Positions 47,179-60,895 of a DNA stretch of 64,000 nt are shown here, one piece after another; positions within the stretch are counted from its first letter, which is position 1; each line of letters begins with the position of its first letter. Both the position numbers and the translations under genes were made by a program. Below the pieces are notes generated by a model. It was not told the origin of the DNA. It did not search any database and worked only from the letters and a program-made list of their open reading frames with translations. The DNA comes from Muraenolepis orangiensis (Eukaryota; Chordata; Actinopteri; Gadiformes; Muraenolepididae), in NCBI GenBank assembly GCA_027704905.1, contig CM051015.1, forward strand, positions 11,048,395-11,112,394, read 5' to 3'.

Positions 47179-48889
47179 TATATATATATGTTTAGATATA
47201 TATACATATCGTACATATATCTTTATATACATATACACCATAGGTCACAGAAAGCGTAAAGACAGCTGTTGTAAATTGCCTCAATTTACCTATGTTTATG
47301 TGTCCAACATGCAGTTTATACCACTCTTAGCAATGTAGGAGAAGATAAAGGCGTGTGTTAGGGAAATGCATCTGCACACGCCTGCTATACAGCATCAAGG
47401 CTGCCTTATGGTGATATATCACCGTAATTAAACAGATCCACTAAACGTACTCCCTGTCCCGGGGAAGTGGAGAGTGTGAGAGACACAGGACGGTGAATCA
47501 GCATCTCCTGCTGCCATCTCCAATAACAACTTTCCACGAATAGCCAATGTTTGCATCATTTAATGTAATTCCGAAGGGAATGAGGAAAAGGTGGCGTTTG
47601 ACTTAAGCGGCAAGCAGAATTAGTAAGCCAGAAGTGTGCCACTTACTCTGAACATCGGCAGGCTTTGGAATTAAAGGCCGTCAAACTAGGGCTGGGAGAT
47701 TTAATATTATGGGGCGATTGTGATTCATTGGCATTGAATAAATACAGAATATGAATAGTTTGATGTTCTCATTCCAGTTTGCGACAGACAATTTTGCAGT
47801 CTAAACGACCAAATGAGTCATGAGAACATGTGGCATGAATGTCTTGCAATTTGAAATATAAGCCACCAAAAAAATTATATATAGCAATTTAACCAATATA
47901 ACAATACAACAATGTCCAATTAGGTTTTAGTGCAGATTTAGAGATACTATATCCTTAAAACGGTTTTCAATTACAATTTAATGAGCCTATAATGCCTTGT
48001 GCTTTAGGATGGGGTTTGGATGGGGAGCGGGAAGGTATGTAGCATACGGAGTATGCCGTAACACCGCAGTAGAAACACTTTCTTGTGGCACCGGGAAGAT
48101 GCACTCGCCCGTTCAGAAGGAAAACCCACAGGTATCAGCCTCTTGGTCTCAACAATGTGTCGTTGTTAACAAGTCCTTCATTGTCATACTTTTTCCGTTC
48201 AAACGAGCAGATACAAAAGCCAGGGTATTGTGAACTTAAATAAGATTCAAAACTCAATTAAATAGGACGGGTGGCTTTCGGATGGCTCTCTGTGAAACAC
48301 ACACATGTATGTATATATAGAACTGATGCTTTGTACAGAACAAATGTTAAAGCCTTGCACTTTTGTGTGATGCATGTGTATGCCATCGCCAGCCCATACA
48401 TCGTGTGATGCACGATGGCACTATTGGAGGATTAAAACTAAATCACCTTTGCACAATGCACCAATGTGCCATCCAATTAATTTCCTTCTTGTGTCATCCA
48501 TTATTGTCTCAGTGTGAGATCACGGGGGCCCTGGGTTCCCCTCTCTGTGTACTCCGTCTTGTTGAGAGTTAGATTGAGGACAAAATTAAAGTGACAGAAT
48601 TAGACAATCCTGCGTGTGGAAATGATCGCATACAATTGAGCAGGTCCATAGGCTAGGGGGGCCTGCATAAAACATGAGAACAAAAACTATCTTGAGCAGC
48701 TGACGAAAACGCATGACTTCCTCGAAAGCGGGATATGTGCCTCTGAGAGCCCAGGCCATTATGCAAACGAGTGAATATCATTGAGCGCTTTTCTGTCACA
48801 CATTTGCCAAACTCTCTGTTGGCAGCGGGCCTATTCAGAACTCATTACTCTTTCACTATCAGATCAGATGTCCATGCTTAATTCAAATC

Positions 48890-49041
<152 letters not shown>

Positions 49042-49919
49042 AGAACTATCATTTATCGGATGATGTATAATAATATGTATCGTCATAGCGATACATATTT
49101 TCCCCCAGTGGGAATGACGAATATAAGACGGAGCGGTGTCATTTTTGAGGAGCCTCACATCCCTGCCATTTGTGAAGCGATCTGCAATATGTGAAGAAGC
49201 TGAAGCAACTCCAGGTATATTTTTTTCCCCCCAACTCGGCAATGGAACAAAGATTCTTTGAAACGGTTACACATCAGAATGGATTCCCCCCCAGGACACA
49301 CTGTATTACACGCTATGCCCACTATATGTGTCATATAACTTAAAGGGTTCTCTTTAAATAAATCTTCGGACATCCAATGTTGTATTCCAAAAATATATAT
49401 AAAGAAAAGAAAATGTATTGCCTTGCAATGTTTATTGCGAAATATGAATTGTAGACATGTAAACCTTATGTAAACAATATGATATGGACTGTGTTATGAC
49501 ATGGACCGCGCGGAAGTAGTTGACCCTTTAGTAGAAAGCGCAGGGCACCAACAATGCGTTGAAGAACAGAACGCCATTAACAAACCATTTGTTTACAGTT
49601 CGTTACATGTGAGCCAACCCCAGGTGTGTGTGAGCCAACCCCAGGTGTGTGTGATCCACATGTGAGTCACACACACCAAGGATAACACACGGAGGCCCAG
49701 AGTGACTCTCACTAAACACGGGCTGCCGGACGGCCTATTAAAAGGCCCCAGAAGCGATGCATTATTAAAACTTCCTGTCACAGTGAATGAGACCACTAAA
49801 AGTTGGATTTAAAAGCCGGCGGGGCCAACAGTGTCATGATCCCTCCACATGACGGTGTCTTCGGGCCACGGAGGAGGCGCGCTCCACCGACTACAAGGCC
49901 ACAGTGCGGAGGTCTAATT

Positions 49920-49920
<1 letters not shown>

Positions 49921-49986
<66 letters not shown>
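49921..49986. repeat. (CA)n microsatellite
   Basis: 33 CA units. A TA run lies at 50034-50054. Confidence 0.96.
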
Positions 49987-49987
<1 letters not shown>

Positions 49988-50885
49988 GAGGCGCAGCAGC
50001 AGACGTGGATAGAGGGCCTTTTTGTTAGATTTGATATATATATATATATATATATTTGATTTTTTTTGTTTTTGTCTCTTCTCTCTTCCAAGAAGGGAGT
50101 GAGTGTGGGTGTGAGCGGGAGCAGAGAGAGCACACATCCAGGCTGCTTAGTGGCTCAGGGGTTGCTGGTTCATTCTTCAACACCATCACTTAACAGTGTC
50201 AGCAAACTTATACACCCACCCCCCCCCAAAAAAAACCCCATTAACTAAATCTTAACACGAACCACACTGTTTCGCTCCAAGGGCAGATGATGACAACAAG
50301 CTGCAAAGCTGCAGAACAGTGTTTTTAAAACACAATACACAACAAAAAATACCCACCCGTTCTATTTCTGTAATATTGAGTTCGACAAAGGTCTATCAAA
50401 CTGCCACACCACCCTTTGAAATTGTTACGCTGTAGCTAAGCAAGTGAATGGATTAAAACCATACAAAGTTGCAAATGATTTATAGTCAATATCATACGTT
50501 CAAATTACTATTTTTAGGGGCGAACACACTTATATCGCTCACAAATACAATGTCCACCCACTTTGAGATCAATATTAATTTAATCCCAGAGCCTCTTCTC
50601 CCAGGCAATCTACCAAGTCAATTTATCAGGGCAAGCATTATTGTACTGGAGTGCAACATTGGATCAGGGTTTTCTTTTTTTTTTTGTTCCGTCCTGAGCC
50701 AACAAACTTGGAAGGTTTTCAACTGTTAGCGAGAGGGGCCAAAGTACCTTGAGGAAGCCCGCAGCCACCCGGCTCACACAACAGACAAGGCGCAGCGCGA
50801 CACCTCTGTACATCCAGGACACCGGTTACCATGGGAACAAAAGGGAAACTTGTGTCTCAAGAGAAAGTTTCTTATTTTTTTTCTC

Positions 50886-51127
50886 ATAATAATATTAATG
50901 CCAGCTTTTATATAGTGCTTTACAAGTCATGCCTCACATCACCCATTCATACACCGACGGCGGAGTCAGCCCATGCAAGGAGACAGCCAGCACGTCAGGA
51001 GCAGTTAGGGTTAGGGGGTCTTGCTCAAGGACACCTCGACAGTATTTGCTAGGAAGAGACGGGGGATCGAATCAGCAACCTTTCGGTTGTGAGGCGACCG
51101 CTCCACCTCCTGAGCTATACTGCCGCC
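50886..51127 (-). mobile_element. V-SINE-like SINE, copy B
   Basis: Closely matches copy A through the tRNA-like head (minus strand: TATAGCTCAGGAGGTGGAGC, B box GATTCGATCCCC) and the central AGGTGTCCTTGAGCAAGAC. The 3' part is shorter, ending in a TATAAAAGCTGGCATTAAT variant. Same orientation as copy A. Confidence 0.75.
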
Positions 51128-51599
51128 GCTGCTCTTCCTCTTCTTCTCACGTATCCAGAGCACCTTGACAACTGCTGTCGATTGTTAACACCTTGTGCTA
51201 ACGGGAGCTTTGCACAGCTAGTTCCAAAAAGAAAGTCAGCCCTGAAGCCCATTTCTGAGCTATGTTATCTTTTTCAGCCAGCACACAACGAGAAAATAAT
51301 AGTTTTGTCAGCATGTGCTCCTCCTAATAACCCCAATTTGGACTTGATATTTCCAAAACGGGGGGACATTAACAAAGTTTACCGGTAATTCGTTCAGAAT
51401 CAGAGCAGCAACCCAGAGCAGAGAGGAGCCTGGGAAGAGATTGCTGCTGTTATTGTTGTTGTTGGTGCTGTCGAGAAGAGCATGTTCTGTTGTGATACAC
51501 CTCCATAATTCCCATTCAGATGCACAGCGGGCACGGCCCCACAGGATACATAAGCACAGCGGCTGCTATGGCGACGGTGGTGGTGTTTTGACTCCTTAC

Positions 51600-51737
51600 C
51601 TCGACAGTGCACGCCTTCATCGTAGCCGTCGTCGCAGTCCCTGGCCCCGTTGCAAAGTTTGTTGAAGTGAATGCACTTCCTGGTCCCGATGCACTGTACG
51701 TGATTCAGGGGACATCGGATGACCACCTCCCGCTTGC
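51600..51737 (-). CDS. lrp1b: lrp1b window exon 1: LDLa module of cluster I
   Basis: First coding block met in transcription order, 138 bp, phase 1 at both ends, between a minus-strand CACTGTAG acceptor and a GTAAGG donor. It encodes one LDL-receptor class A module (RCPLNHVQC through DEGVHC) with six cysteines and the calcium-binding acidic stretch DCDDGYDE. In the LRP1/LRP1B family this position is the second of the two LDLa modules of cluster I, and the sequence resembles LRP1B (RCPLNH, GYDEGVHC) as remembered. The role is extracellular ligand binding. The preceding LDLa module and signal peptide are not visible in the 12.2 kb upstream, so they should lie beyond the window. Which teleost paralogue (lrp1ba or lrp1bb) cannot be decided here. 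Confidence 0.9.
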
Positions 51738-51795
51738 CTACAGTGAAGAGAACAAGGACATTCGATCAAAATAATGAATATTTTGTATATGTTTT

Positions 51796-51799
<4 letters not shown>

Positions 51800-51830
<31 letters not shown>
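51800..51830. repeat. (GA)n microsatellite
   Basis: About 15 GA units, 62 bases upstream of the acceptor of window exon 1. Confidence 0.94.
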
Positions 51831-51834
<4 letters not shown>

Positions 51835-52764
51835 TTTGAGAGAATATATGCAAATTGAACATGCGATCTGTATACACACAAATTAGATATTAACAGACTG
51901 TTTACAAGCAAACGTCACCCACCCACTCACAAATGTTTTGTTTTCCCTTATTCGTTTGTCTTTTTTATTTTCGTCATTTTATTTTGTTATTTATTATTTT
52001 TTAAATATTACTACACGGACATCAGAGCTAAAAATATGCAGATTTCATTCCTAATAACCATGTTCCCTAGAGTGAAAGGATGATCATTTCATCAGCTTCC
52101 CAACGCAGCCCCTCTCTCCGTTCCCACCACCGGGCTACACTTCTAAAGGCCTCTCTCTCTGCGTATGTAAATCCGCACACGCTTTTCCATACAAAGCTCA
52201 GCAACAGGCCCACAGCAGATGTTTTCTTTTTCTTCCAGTGCGGTGGAACGAGCGGACCTGTACCCCCCCCAACTCCCCCCCCGGCCCTGTACCCTTCCCC
52301 ATCAACTCCGGGTGGTGCCTCGTAGGCGTTTAAGGATTCATGAAGCGCGTAGGTGACCCTAATCCGCGTGGCAGTCACGAGAGCACACATAAAACACATG
52401 TGACCACCGTGCCGGGGCTGTAAATGTGTCGTATGCTCACCTCAAACCCGCTATCGCTATCAATTACCATTTGTGGCCACCGCCGCCACTTAGCCAGAGG
52501 GATTTATCGTTTCACTTGACAGGATCTCGCCCTGATCCTGGCGGTTTCAGTGGCGGCACTCTAGGTGTGAGGGGGGGGGGGGGGGGTCTTTGTTGGAGTA
52601 CACTTTGTCCGTTCCGACTGGGCTATTAACTTACTCACCGTGTTCTTTTCTCCCTTTAGAGAAAAGGTAAGAGATGCGACAATTAGGGCAGCGAGCGAGG
52701 AGAGAGCCGTGCTCACTTAGAAAAAAGAGGTGCAAGTGGAGAGCTGGCAGGAGTGTGTGCGTGA

Positions 52765-52827
52765 ATGTTTGTGTCTGTGTCTATGTGTATGTGTATGTGT
52801 ATGTGTATGTATGTATGTATGTATGTA

Positions 52828-52861
<34 letters not shown>

Positions 52862-52945
52862 CGTGTGTGTGTGCATGGGCGCATGTGCGTGATGTGCGTG
52901 ATGAGCGTGATGTGCGTGATGAGCGTGATGTGTGTGCGTATTGAC
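52765..52945. repeat. GT/GTAT/GTGAT composite tract
   Basis: GTAT units, GT and GC units, then tandem GTGCGTGAT/GAGCGTGAT nonamers (52885-52935). Confidence 0.9.
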
Positions 52946-53748
52946 ACAAAAAAATTGACTTACAATTCAACCATCGCTTTAAGGCACGTTATAGCTTTAA
53001 CAAGGAGGAGAGTACGAAAGGTTTTTCCCAATTTCGGTTCCTCCAACTACAATTTGGACAATTTGTGCAGAAAGCCCCAAGGATACACCAAATAGTCTGA
53101 CGCATTTAGCCGATTCAAACATAAAGTGACCTCGAGTCCATCTTTCCTCCATGAGCTAAAAAAACGACAACACATCATCAGCCAGGCTCCTGACGGTGCT
53201 TCTTCAGGGAGCCCCGGAGCCAACCTTCACTGGAGAGGAATCTCAAGGACCTGACGTAATGTACGGCCGTGTGTTTGTTAAGATGGAACGACTCCAGGAG
53301 CGTTCAGTTCAGAGTTGTGTGCATATACCCCCCCCCCCCCCCCTTACATAAACACATCATGATTGAAAAGGAATATGTGTGTGTGTGTGTGTGTGTGTGT
53401 GTTCACATGAAACGTTCATGCATTATTTATGTTATTGAGACATTAAATCAAGAAGGAGGGGCAACATTGCATTAGGAAGACAGAACGGGTCAGGAATAGC
53501 TATGGACTGAACCATCATCAGTCTAAAGTGGAATAGATATATTTTTTAATCATAAAGACAGCAAATGTGGACATTGTGTCGCAGTAGATACAGCAACGCT
53601 ATTTTCAGATGATCAACGCATAATTTTGCCCGTTGTTCAATAACACCTGTTGCATGCACTGCCCCCCCCCCCCCGCTCGCTTTCTAAAGCAGGAAGTTGA
53701 TGACGCAGCGTGGCTTCCGCTTGCTAAAGTGCCGCTACTTAACATGCA

Positions 53749-53798
53749 GCTGTGTGGGTCCCTGACAATGTAACATCATTGTCAGGGACCCACACAGC
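53749..53798. repeat. Perfect 22-bp inverted repeat
   Basis: Arms 53749-53770 and 53777-53798 are exact reverse complements, starting GCTGTGTGGGTCCCTGACAA, with a 6-base spacer TAACAT. It can form a strong hairpin or cruciform. There are no flanking T-runs or mature-transcript clues. Confidence 0.95.
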
Positions 53799-54146
53799 AT
53801 TGTGGGTAACAGCATCATTGTCTTTCTCTGGGCTAGCCCCTCGCACCGCACACCCCTGCCTAATGCTACCAGGCAGCGGTCGGGACGATGAATATATCCG
53901 CCGTCGTGATCAGCCATGCAGCGGAGAACAGATGGTCCTGCTACAGCCCAGTCGCTAAAGGATCCCTTTCTCTTTCTAGCGCCACTAGCTTCCCAAGCCG
54001 CTGCGCCTGTGCCTGTGTGCTTCTTTTGCATTGCAAATGATCAGTACTACAAACAATGAAAGAGGATGACTTGGACCACTGTTAGGAACACGGAAAAACA
54101 GATAAAGACGATACAAATCGAACAGGCCGCACGCTACATTGCTGGA

Positions 54147-54149
<3 letters not shown>

Positions 54150-54197
<48 letters not shown>
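54150..54197. repeat. (GT)n microsatellite
   Basis: 24 GT units, facing the (CA)n tract that starts 63 bases later. Confidence 0.96.
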
Positions 54198-54198
<1 letters not shown>

Positions 54199-54257
54199 AT
54201 ACATATATTGTTTACATCTGTAACTGTATCTAGAATAGCATTAATGAATAAAAATGG

Positions 54258-54402
<145 letters not shown>

Positions 54403-55400
54403 AATATATATATAAATATATATATATCCTACACCAGTCTTTTTAATTAAAAGCCAGTGGTGATATTTACCCACTTTTGAGGCGTGTGTGAGACAGAATC
54501 AGCTGGGACGCGCTAATCCCTCTTTTTAATGTGCAGCGAAGGGCTTCTGGCTAGCATTCCACCAGCTATGTTCATTATTTTTTATCACTTTAATCTGGTC
54601 TTCTGCACCGGTATGGAAGACATGATGAATTCTTGAAAGGAAATAACTGAGAAGCCATCAGTGGGGGGAGCCCATTGAACTCCACTGTTAGGAGAATTAG
54701 ATGTAGCGCCGGAGTCCTATTGGTTATGTGTGTGTGTGTGTGTGTGTGCGTGTGTGTGTCTGTGGATTTCTTCCCGTTTTTTCCTCCACCAAGGAGATGA
54801 TCAAAAGGCGACGGCCCAGTGTCTCTGGACTCCCTCTGTTGATGGGAAACTAGAGACTACAGAGCGCCCTCGGTTCTTTAACTTAGTTGGGACCTTTTAG
54901 ACGCTTCCAAACTGTTCCTCTATTCTATTGCTTGGTTTTCATATCAAATAAATCCCACAGTGGGGGTCAACCATAGTATGTGTGTTTGTTACATCTATTA
55001 TATTATATATAACAATTTTAGCTATATAACTATCATATGACAAGTTGTACTCTTGACTTATTAACTATAAATACAACTTTATTTTTCTGAATAATTTCTG
55101 GATTTGATGATATTTCAAAAATATATGATTACATTTTCCATATGTACCGTATAGCTAATACTGGAAGGTTTGCAGGGTAGCTGATTGACTGCCCAGCAAA
55201 TATGTAATAACTATAAATAATATATAAATAAATAAATAGAATGAAAACAATCCCACTGAATATCACTGCATGGCACCAATGGATATCCCTGCTTGATGCA
55301 AGGCTGTGCTGATTGCATTCAAAGCCATCCCGAGCTGTGCGCTAAAAGCAATATCTCAAAAGCAAACAAGTCATAGTCTAAACATACATTGTGTACATTG

Positions 55401-55561
<161 letters not shown>

Positions 55562-56064
55562 CTTCTAAAAGCTTCTACAGCAACATGTATGTTGTACCAG
55601 CATACTTCATGAAGAAAGTAGATGAGAGTGCACATAGTGGTCAACTCTCTAGGCCTTCGAGGGGTAACAAAAAGAAGAAGCTTTCTTCTGTGTACTGTAC
55701 TGCGCGTGATCAGAATCTTCAACAATGTGGTGGCATCAACAATAAAAAAACTTTTCCTAGGAACCTTTTTTATTTTCGTCCCGGCCATAACCTTTGGGTT
55801 CCTGACATTTGCGACGATGCACTCAGCCAGAAGAACAGTTGCCGCGCTGTATTTATGTGACCCCGTAAAACCCAGGCAAATTGTGGAGAAGCAGAAGGCT
55901 ACTTGGATGAGTTTTTTCAGTTGACGATGTATTTAAGTTCCCACCAGGTCTCTTCAACGCCAACATGGCCCCCAAGACCCTCCCCCTCCCGCCCCCTCTA
56001 CAACATCCCCCCCCCCCCCCCCTACCAGATCATCCCACCCCCTTTCAAGATTGGCAGTCTTGGA

Positions 56065-56090
56065 GGGGGGGGGGGGGGGGGGGGGGGGGG
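56065..56090. repeat. Poly-G run (26 bases)
   Basis: The longest homopolymer in the window, next to the plus-strand SINE. A C-run at 56009-56022 lies just before it, so the two can pair. Confidence 0.92.
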
Positions 56091-56094
56091 CGGC

Positions 56095-56348
56095 GGCAGT
56101 AGATAAGTCTGTTGGAACTTGGCTTGGGAACCAGAGGGTCGCCGGTTAAAAGCCCCTCCTGGGCACTGCCAAGGTGCCCTTGAGCAAGGCACCAGACCTG
56201 TACACTGCTCCCTGTATGTACAATAGCTGCCCACTGCTCCTAATACTAGGATGGGTTAAATGCAGAGGAACACATCTCACGGTGTGTGTGCGTGTATGTG
56301 ACCAATGAAGAGGATTCAATCCTCCGGATTTAGATTTAGATTTAGACC
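56095..56348 (+). mobile_element. tRNA-derived SINE, second family, copy 1
   Basis: A weak tRNA-like B box (GCCGGTTAAAAGCCCC) is followed by AAGGTGCCCTTGAGCAAGGC, ATAGCTGCCCACTGCTCCTA, GGATGGGTTAAATGCAGAG and the tail GAGGATTCAATCCTCCGGAT plus (TTTAGA)n. It is antisense to lrp1b. A long G-run (56065-56090) lies just before it. Confidence 0.7.
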
Positions 56349-57911
56349 CGACATCACCATTTCACCATTTCTCAACGTAACTTACAATACATGTCACAAA
56401 TAAACCCAATCTGAATTTGATATTTGAAATCTGAAACACTTTTTTCTGTGTGTGTCTGATAGGATCTACGTAGGAGCTGAGGTAGCATTGAAATAAGAAC
56501 AAGGTGCACTGAACTTATTGGGCGGATTTATTATTATAAGGGAGCCAAGCTTTTTATGAAACTTTCCACAATGGTAGAGGGTGACTTTGACCTTGGAACA
56601 AGCATATTTCCTCACCCCTTTGGCCTACAGGCATGACCCTTTGTACAAATATGCATCTCCTCAACAAATTTGTCTCAAGAAGTCAACTTTTCTGCCGGGG
56701 AAGATTTTTAAAATCTGCCTTTTCTAGTTGACAACATATTGCTTGTATTCCAACCATGTATGGTTTCGGATATTTTGTAATTATTTCTAATTAATAAATT
56801 AGTTGAGTGCTTAAATGAAAATATGGTGCGTGCAGATTGCCAGCCACTGTTTATTTGAGTAGTGCAGCAGCGAGATAATGATGGATGGTGGTCCATCACT
56901 GGTGTTCCAGGGAAGGAAGTGGAGGAGAGTGAGGTATTCTCTCTCTTTGCTGATGAAAGCAAATTTCTGCAAAAGAAGGAGCAGCTGTCATTAGTAGCTA
57001 TTACTACAATGGTATTGCTACAATGGGGCTGTGCATGAAAGCTTTCTGGATTGCCAACACACCCAACATCTAAATGCTACAGGGCTCAGCGAAATTATGA
57101 TCCAGTCGTTGATGCCCATGGTTTGCCTGCACAGACTACTACTCCACATTCACAGGCCTCTTGTGTAACCCTCCGAAACACAATGCTGCTTTCTGACCTG
57201 CTACAGTTACCCTCACCCTCTGCTGCCCAACATACAAACTCTGAACCCTGCTGACAATACCCTTTCACCATCAATGTCTTCAATGGCCTTGCACTGTATC
57301 ATAACTCCCTACCTCGACCTATAGTTTACCAGTGGTGAAGCGTCAGGGCCTTCAAGGTATTCAGAGAAGACCCTGGAACTCTCAGATAAACAAAATATAT
57401 ATCAAATTCATTGTATTAATAAAATGTAATACAATTTAATACAATTTAAATCAAATGAATAAATGAGAATGGTATCTGTGTTGTTGATCTGTTATATTAC
57501 AGTGTTACGTTGATTTGTTTGTCTTTCTCGGTCCATGCACGACGCATTTGAGTGGTTTTGTGTTGGAAAAAAAATGCAACCAATCAGATATTTTTCTGAG
57601 TTGCTGGGAAGAATATCCTTCAACCAAAGTACTCCCGAATGCTTTGGCTCTTAGACTGCATGAGAGCGTACGTTTGGATTGACAATTTGATCAACCAATC
57701 ATATAGTGACTTGTAGCCAATGGTGTGCTAGAAGGTCTAGTTCACTGACTTGAGACAGAGGATCTAGCGTAGTGCTACGTTGTTTTTTTTTCTACATAGG
57801 TTTTTTACGTCTAAATAGCATAACAGGTGAATATGATGTTCTTGCAGAATTGTTGTTAGTACCCTTTTCAAGACGACCATTCAGTGAAAAGATTGACATT
57901 ATAAAAAAGTT

Positions 57912-58019
57912 TTAACGATCCCTGTCACCACTGCATCTGTGGAAAGGACATTGTCCACCCTCAAACGGAAAAAAACATATGGAGGAACAGAACAGGACAA
58001 TCCCAACTCACTGCCTATA
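57912..58019 (+). pseudogene. hAT transposase C-terminal relic
   Basis: 36 codons reading LTIPVTTASVERTLSTLKRK followed by KTYGGTEQDN. The pattern TIPVTTA-x-x-ERT-(F/L)-STLKR-x-KTY is the hallmark of the C-terminal dimerisation region of hAT transposases. Nothing convincing of the catalytic domain is present upstream. It is followed directly by a LINE-type 3' end. Confidence 0.7.
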
Positions 58020-58034
58020 TATAGCTACAATTCT

Positions 58035-58218
58035 GCACATATCTCATGCCTACTCTATAAGTAAATATTTTACATATTTTACATATTATTCAACAACTGT
58101 ACATTATATATTACCATGCACTTTACTGCAACATTTGCACTCTGGTTAGATGCCAAATTCCTTTCAATGTACTGTACTTTGCTGTGCTGTACACGGACAA
58201 TACATTTGAATCTAATCT
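58035..58218 (+). mobile_element. LINE 3' end (GCACTCTGGTTAGATGC type)
   Basis: Contains TTGCACTCTGGTTAGATGC, then GTACTGTACTTTGCTGTGC and the terminal AATACATTTGAATCTAATCTAA tail, a 3' end common in fish LINEs as remembered. Only the untranslated end is present, in plus orientation, antisense to lrp1b. Confidence 0.6.
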
Positions 58219-58328
58219 AAATTGATTTAGCTACGGCAGTAGACCTGGTGGACTCACTGCACGATACATTTACAGGTACAGGACTGAGACAGCCAAACAA
58301 TTATATATATAAATATACATATATACTG

Positions 58329-58360
<32 letters not shown>

Positions 58361-58984
58361 ATATAGCGGTTGGAATGGTGAGAAGATATCACAGGAAGTT
58401 TGCTCCAAACTTGGTGGGTGTTATGTTATGTACTGTAGGCCAAGGCAAGGGTAATGATGACAAAGACACATTCAGACCCAGACTACTCTACATCATTCTT
58501 GACTGAAGGTTCACAAAACCTAAACCTGTTTATTAATGACAGGTATACTGGCCCTTAACCCCTAAAGCAATACGTTCCTTCGAGGCGACCAGGTATTCGG
58601 CTTGGGCGCAATGTATGGTTGCGATCGTGGAGATCTTACTCAGGAGTTTCACCAGGCTAAGATCAGTTGGTAAAGGAAGCCTGAGAGAGGGGCCAGTGCA
58701 GCCCCCAAGCATTCTAGACTTGACTGTGTTTGTAGAACAGTACCGGAACTGTTTTTCATGAGCTCTTCAGGCTGTGCAAAATAGCAGTAGCCATTCCAGT
58801 CAGCAGTGCTGCCTGTGAGTGGAGCTGTTAAAAATAAGATAATAATAATGATAATAATAATTTGCAGACTAAGCCATTCAGGTGTGCAGAGAGCATATAG
58901 TCAAGAACAGCTAAGTCATTGAACATGGAGGATTTGATAAACGTGTTTGCAAGCCAACACAAGAACAGGTGAACAGGAATTCAG

Positions 58985-59019
<35 letters not shown>

Positions 59020-59530
59020 AGAGAGTAATTTCTGTGTTATTAGTTAAAAGGTAGCTTTAATACATTGACTTCCAAACAAACCATTCGGCCTGTTGAGTAA
59101 CACAGGGATGAGCGTTATTCCTACTAGTATCAGTAGTATTATGTTCCATTATGAACCATTTAGCACTGTATTACTAAGTGACTTACAAGTGAATTCAGAT
59201 ACATGTCATTTGTAGCCAGCAATTTCCAGCTGAGAGTCAAAGAACCATCACACTCACTTGCACTTTATATTCAAAATGCTCAAATTAAAAAGATGACAAC
59301 GGGCACTAAATCTAGCTTGATAGGCACCATGCATAACCCAGATATACAATAGAGAATATTGCAGGATGGTTAAGCGAGCCTGAAAAGGTATTTCTTTCAG
59401 AAGCCCGTCATATAAATGTCAAAATAAAATATCCATCCGTCATTTCATTAATACTGATTCATTTGCATGACATTTCATTGTGTTAAGGGAGCAGTTTTGC
59501 CCTCACAGAAACACATTAATGTTGTCTTGC

Positions 59531-59559
59531 AGCATCTAAACTTGATAGGTTTAGATGCT
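59531..59559. repeat. Perfect 11-bp inverted repeat
   Basis: AGCATCTAAAC (59531-59541) and GTTTAGATGCT (59549-59559) are separated by 7 bases. It lies in an otherwise unique AT-rich stretch of the upstream intron. Confidence 0.85.
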
Positions 59560-60273
59560 AATTTCAGTTATATTTCTCATTCCATTTGAAAATGACTGGT
59601 GCAAAAAGTGTTATTGTCTCGGTGTTAGAAATAAATAATGAGCGCCTTCACTTTTTTTTACGAGTTGAGACATCAATCTTACCCTACACCTTTCATTAAT
59701 ACCTTTGTGCTGCAGCTTTTAAGGCTTTTTGTTATCTTGCCAAACATCACTAATAAATCATTCAGAGGATTATAAAACTCTCCGCAATCATTTTATAATA
59801 TTTAGTCATTTTGTATGCTACACTGCTTAAGAATCCCATCCCTGCTCTGCCCTCTGAGTCTTCACATATCCACATTGGCATATGTGATGAGTTGATCTAT
59901 TCCACATGTTCTTTGATGGAATAATCTCTAACAAGGCAGCCAGGCAGAGGAGGTAATCTGCACTTAGTATGGACCTCAAAACTTGGTAACCTGTGGGTGT
60001 TTCCAACCAGGTTTTCACTGGCAATATCCACCTAATTGCCAATAAAGTGTGCTCTGCTTGCTCTGTTATACATGCCTTACAGTTGATAATGTGTTTGAGT
60101 CCTTCCTCGAAGCCCCACCAAAATGGGGACTCGCGACTTGACTTGGCCGCTGTGAGACTTGATTTACGAGTAAAAGCTCAAATTTGATCCGATTCTAAAA
60201 GCTATGATAAATAACAGTTGAATGCATTGCTTGTTTGTTCTGCCACTGCTGGATGCATATAGGGGAAACACTG

Positions 60274-60274
<1 letters not shown>

Positions 60275-60323
<49 letters not shown>
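60275..60323. repeat. (ATT)n microsatellite
   Basis: About 16 ATT units. Confidence 0.95.
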
Positions 60324-60326
<3 letters not shown>

Positions 60327-60895
60327 TATATCTGATTTCCGGAGGGAACTGCTCAAGGGACTTGACAGAGGATTTATTATTTAGTTGACCCTGTTAGTGC
60401 TGTTATTTCTGCAGCCCATCACTTATATCTGTTGAATATCCAAAATGTGTCTACCTTGTCAGGTAAACAATATTACCCTATATCAAACACTCCAAGCATT
60501 ATGGCCGCAGACACCTACTCATCCTATCTAGTAGTGCTTACCAAACGTCACACATTTGAGGAAACCCCACTGTCATTTAAATGTGATGTGGAGTTTGTCG
60601 CTGTTTCACCACATATTGCTTGATCCCTACTGTGTTGTTATAAGACTAAAGTAAACTGAGCTATGCTGAATGCAACCATTTTTTTAAACTGTAAACCTTT
60701 TTTGTTTGTTTAACCGTATTCCTATATGTCTCAAACAAGAACCATGCATGAGCTTTTCTGGTGTCATTCCTCTTTGATAATTTTTTCTGTTTAGATTTAT
60801 TTTTCTGGCTGGTAAGAAGCTTGTTTTGCTAGTGAATTTTAAATCTTGTGTATGTATCCATGTCCATTTTTATGTATCTGTGTCCACTTTTACTA

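Noticed and set aside
55622..55924. 100-codon plus frame with a hydrophobic segment (LFLGTFFIFVPAITFGFLTF)
   Set aside because: The hydrophobic stretch is tempting as a membrane helix, but there is no homology and a (CT)n tract directly upstream. No gene context.
57051..57254. 67-codon plus frame near the hAT relic
   Set aside because: No similarity to a transposase or other family could be seen. Left unannotated.
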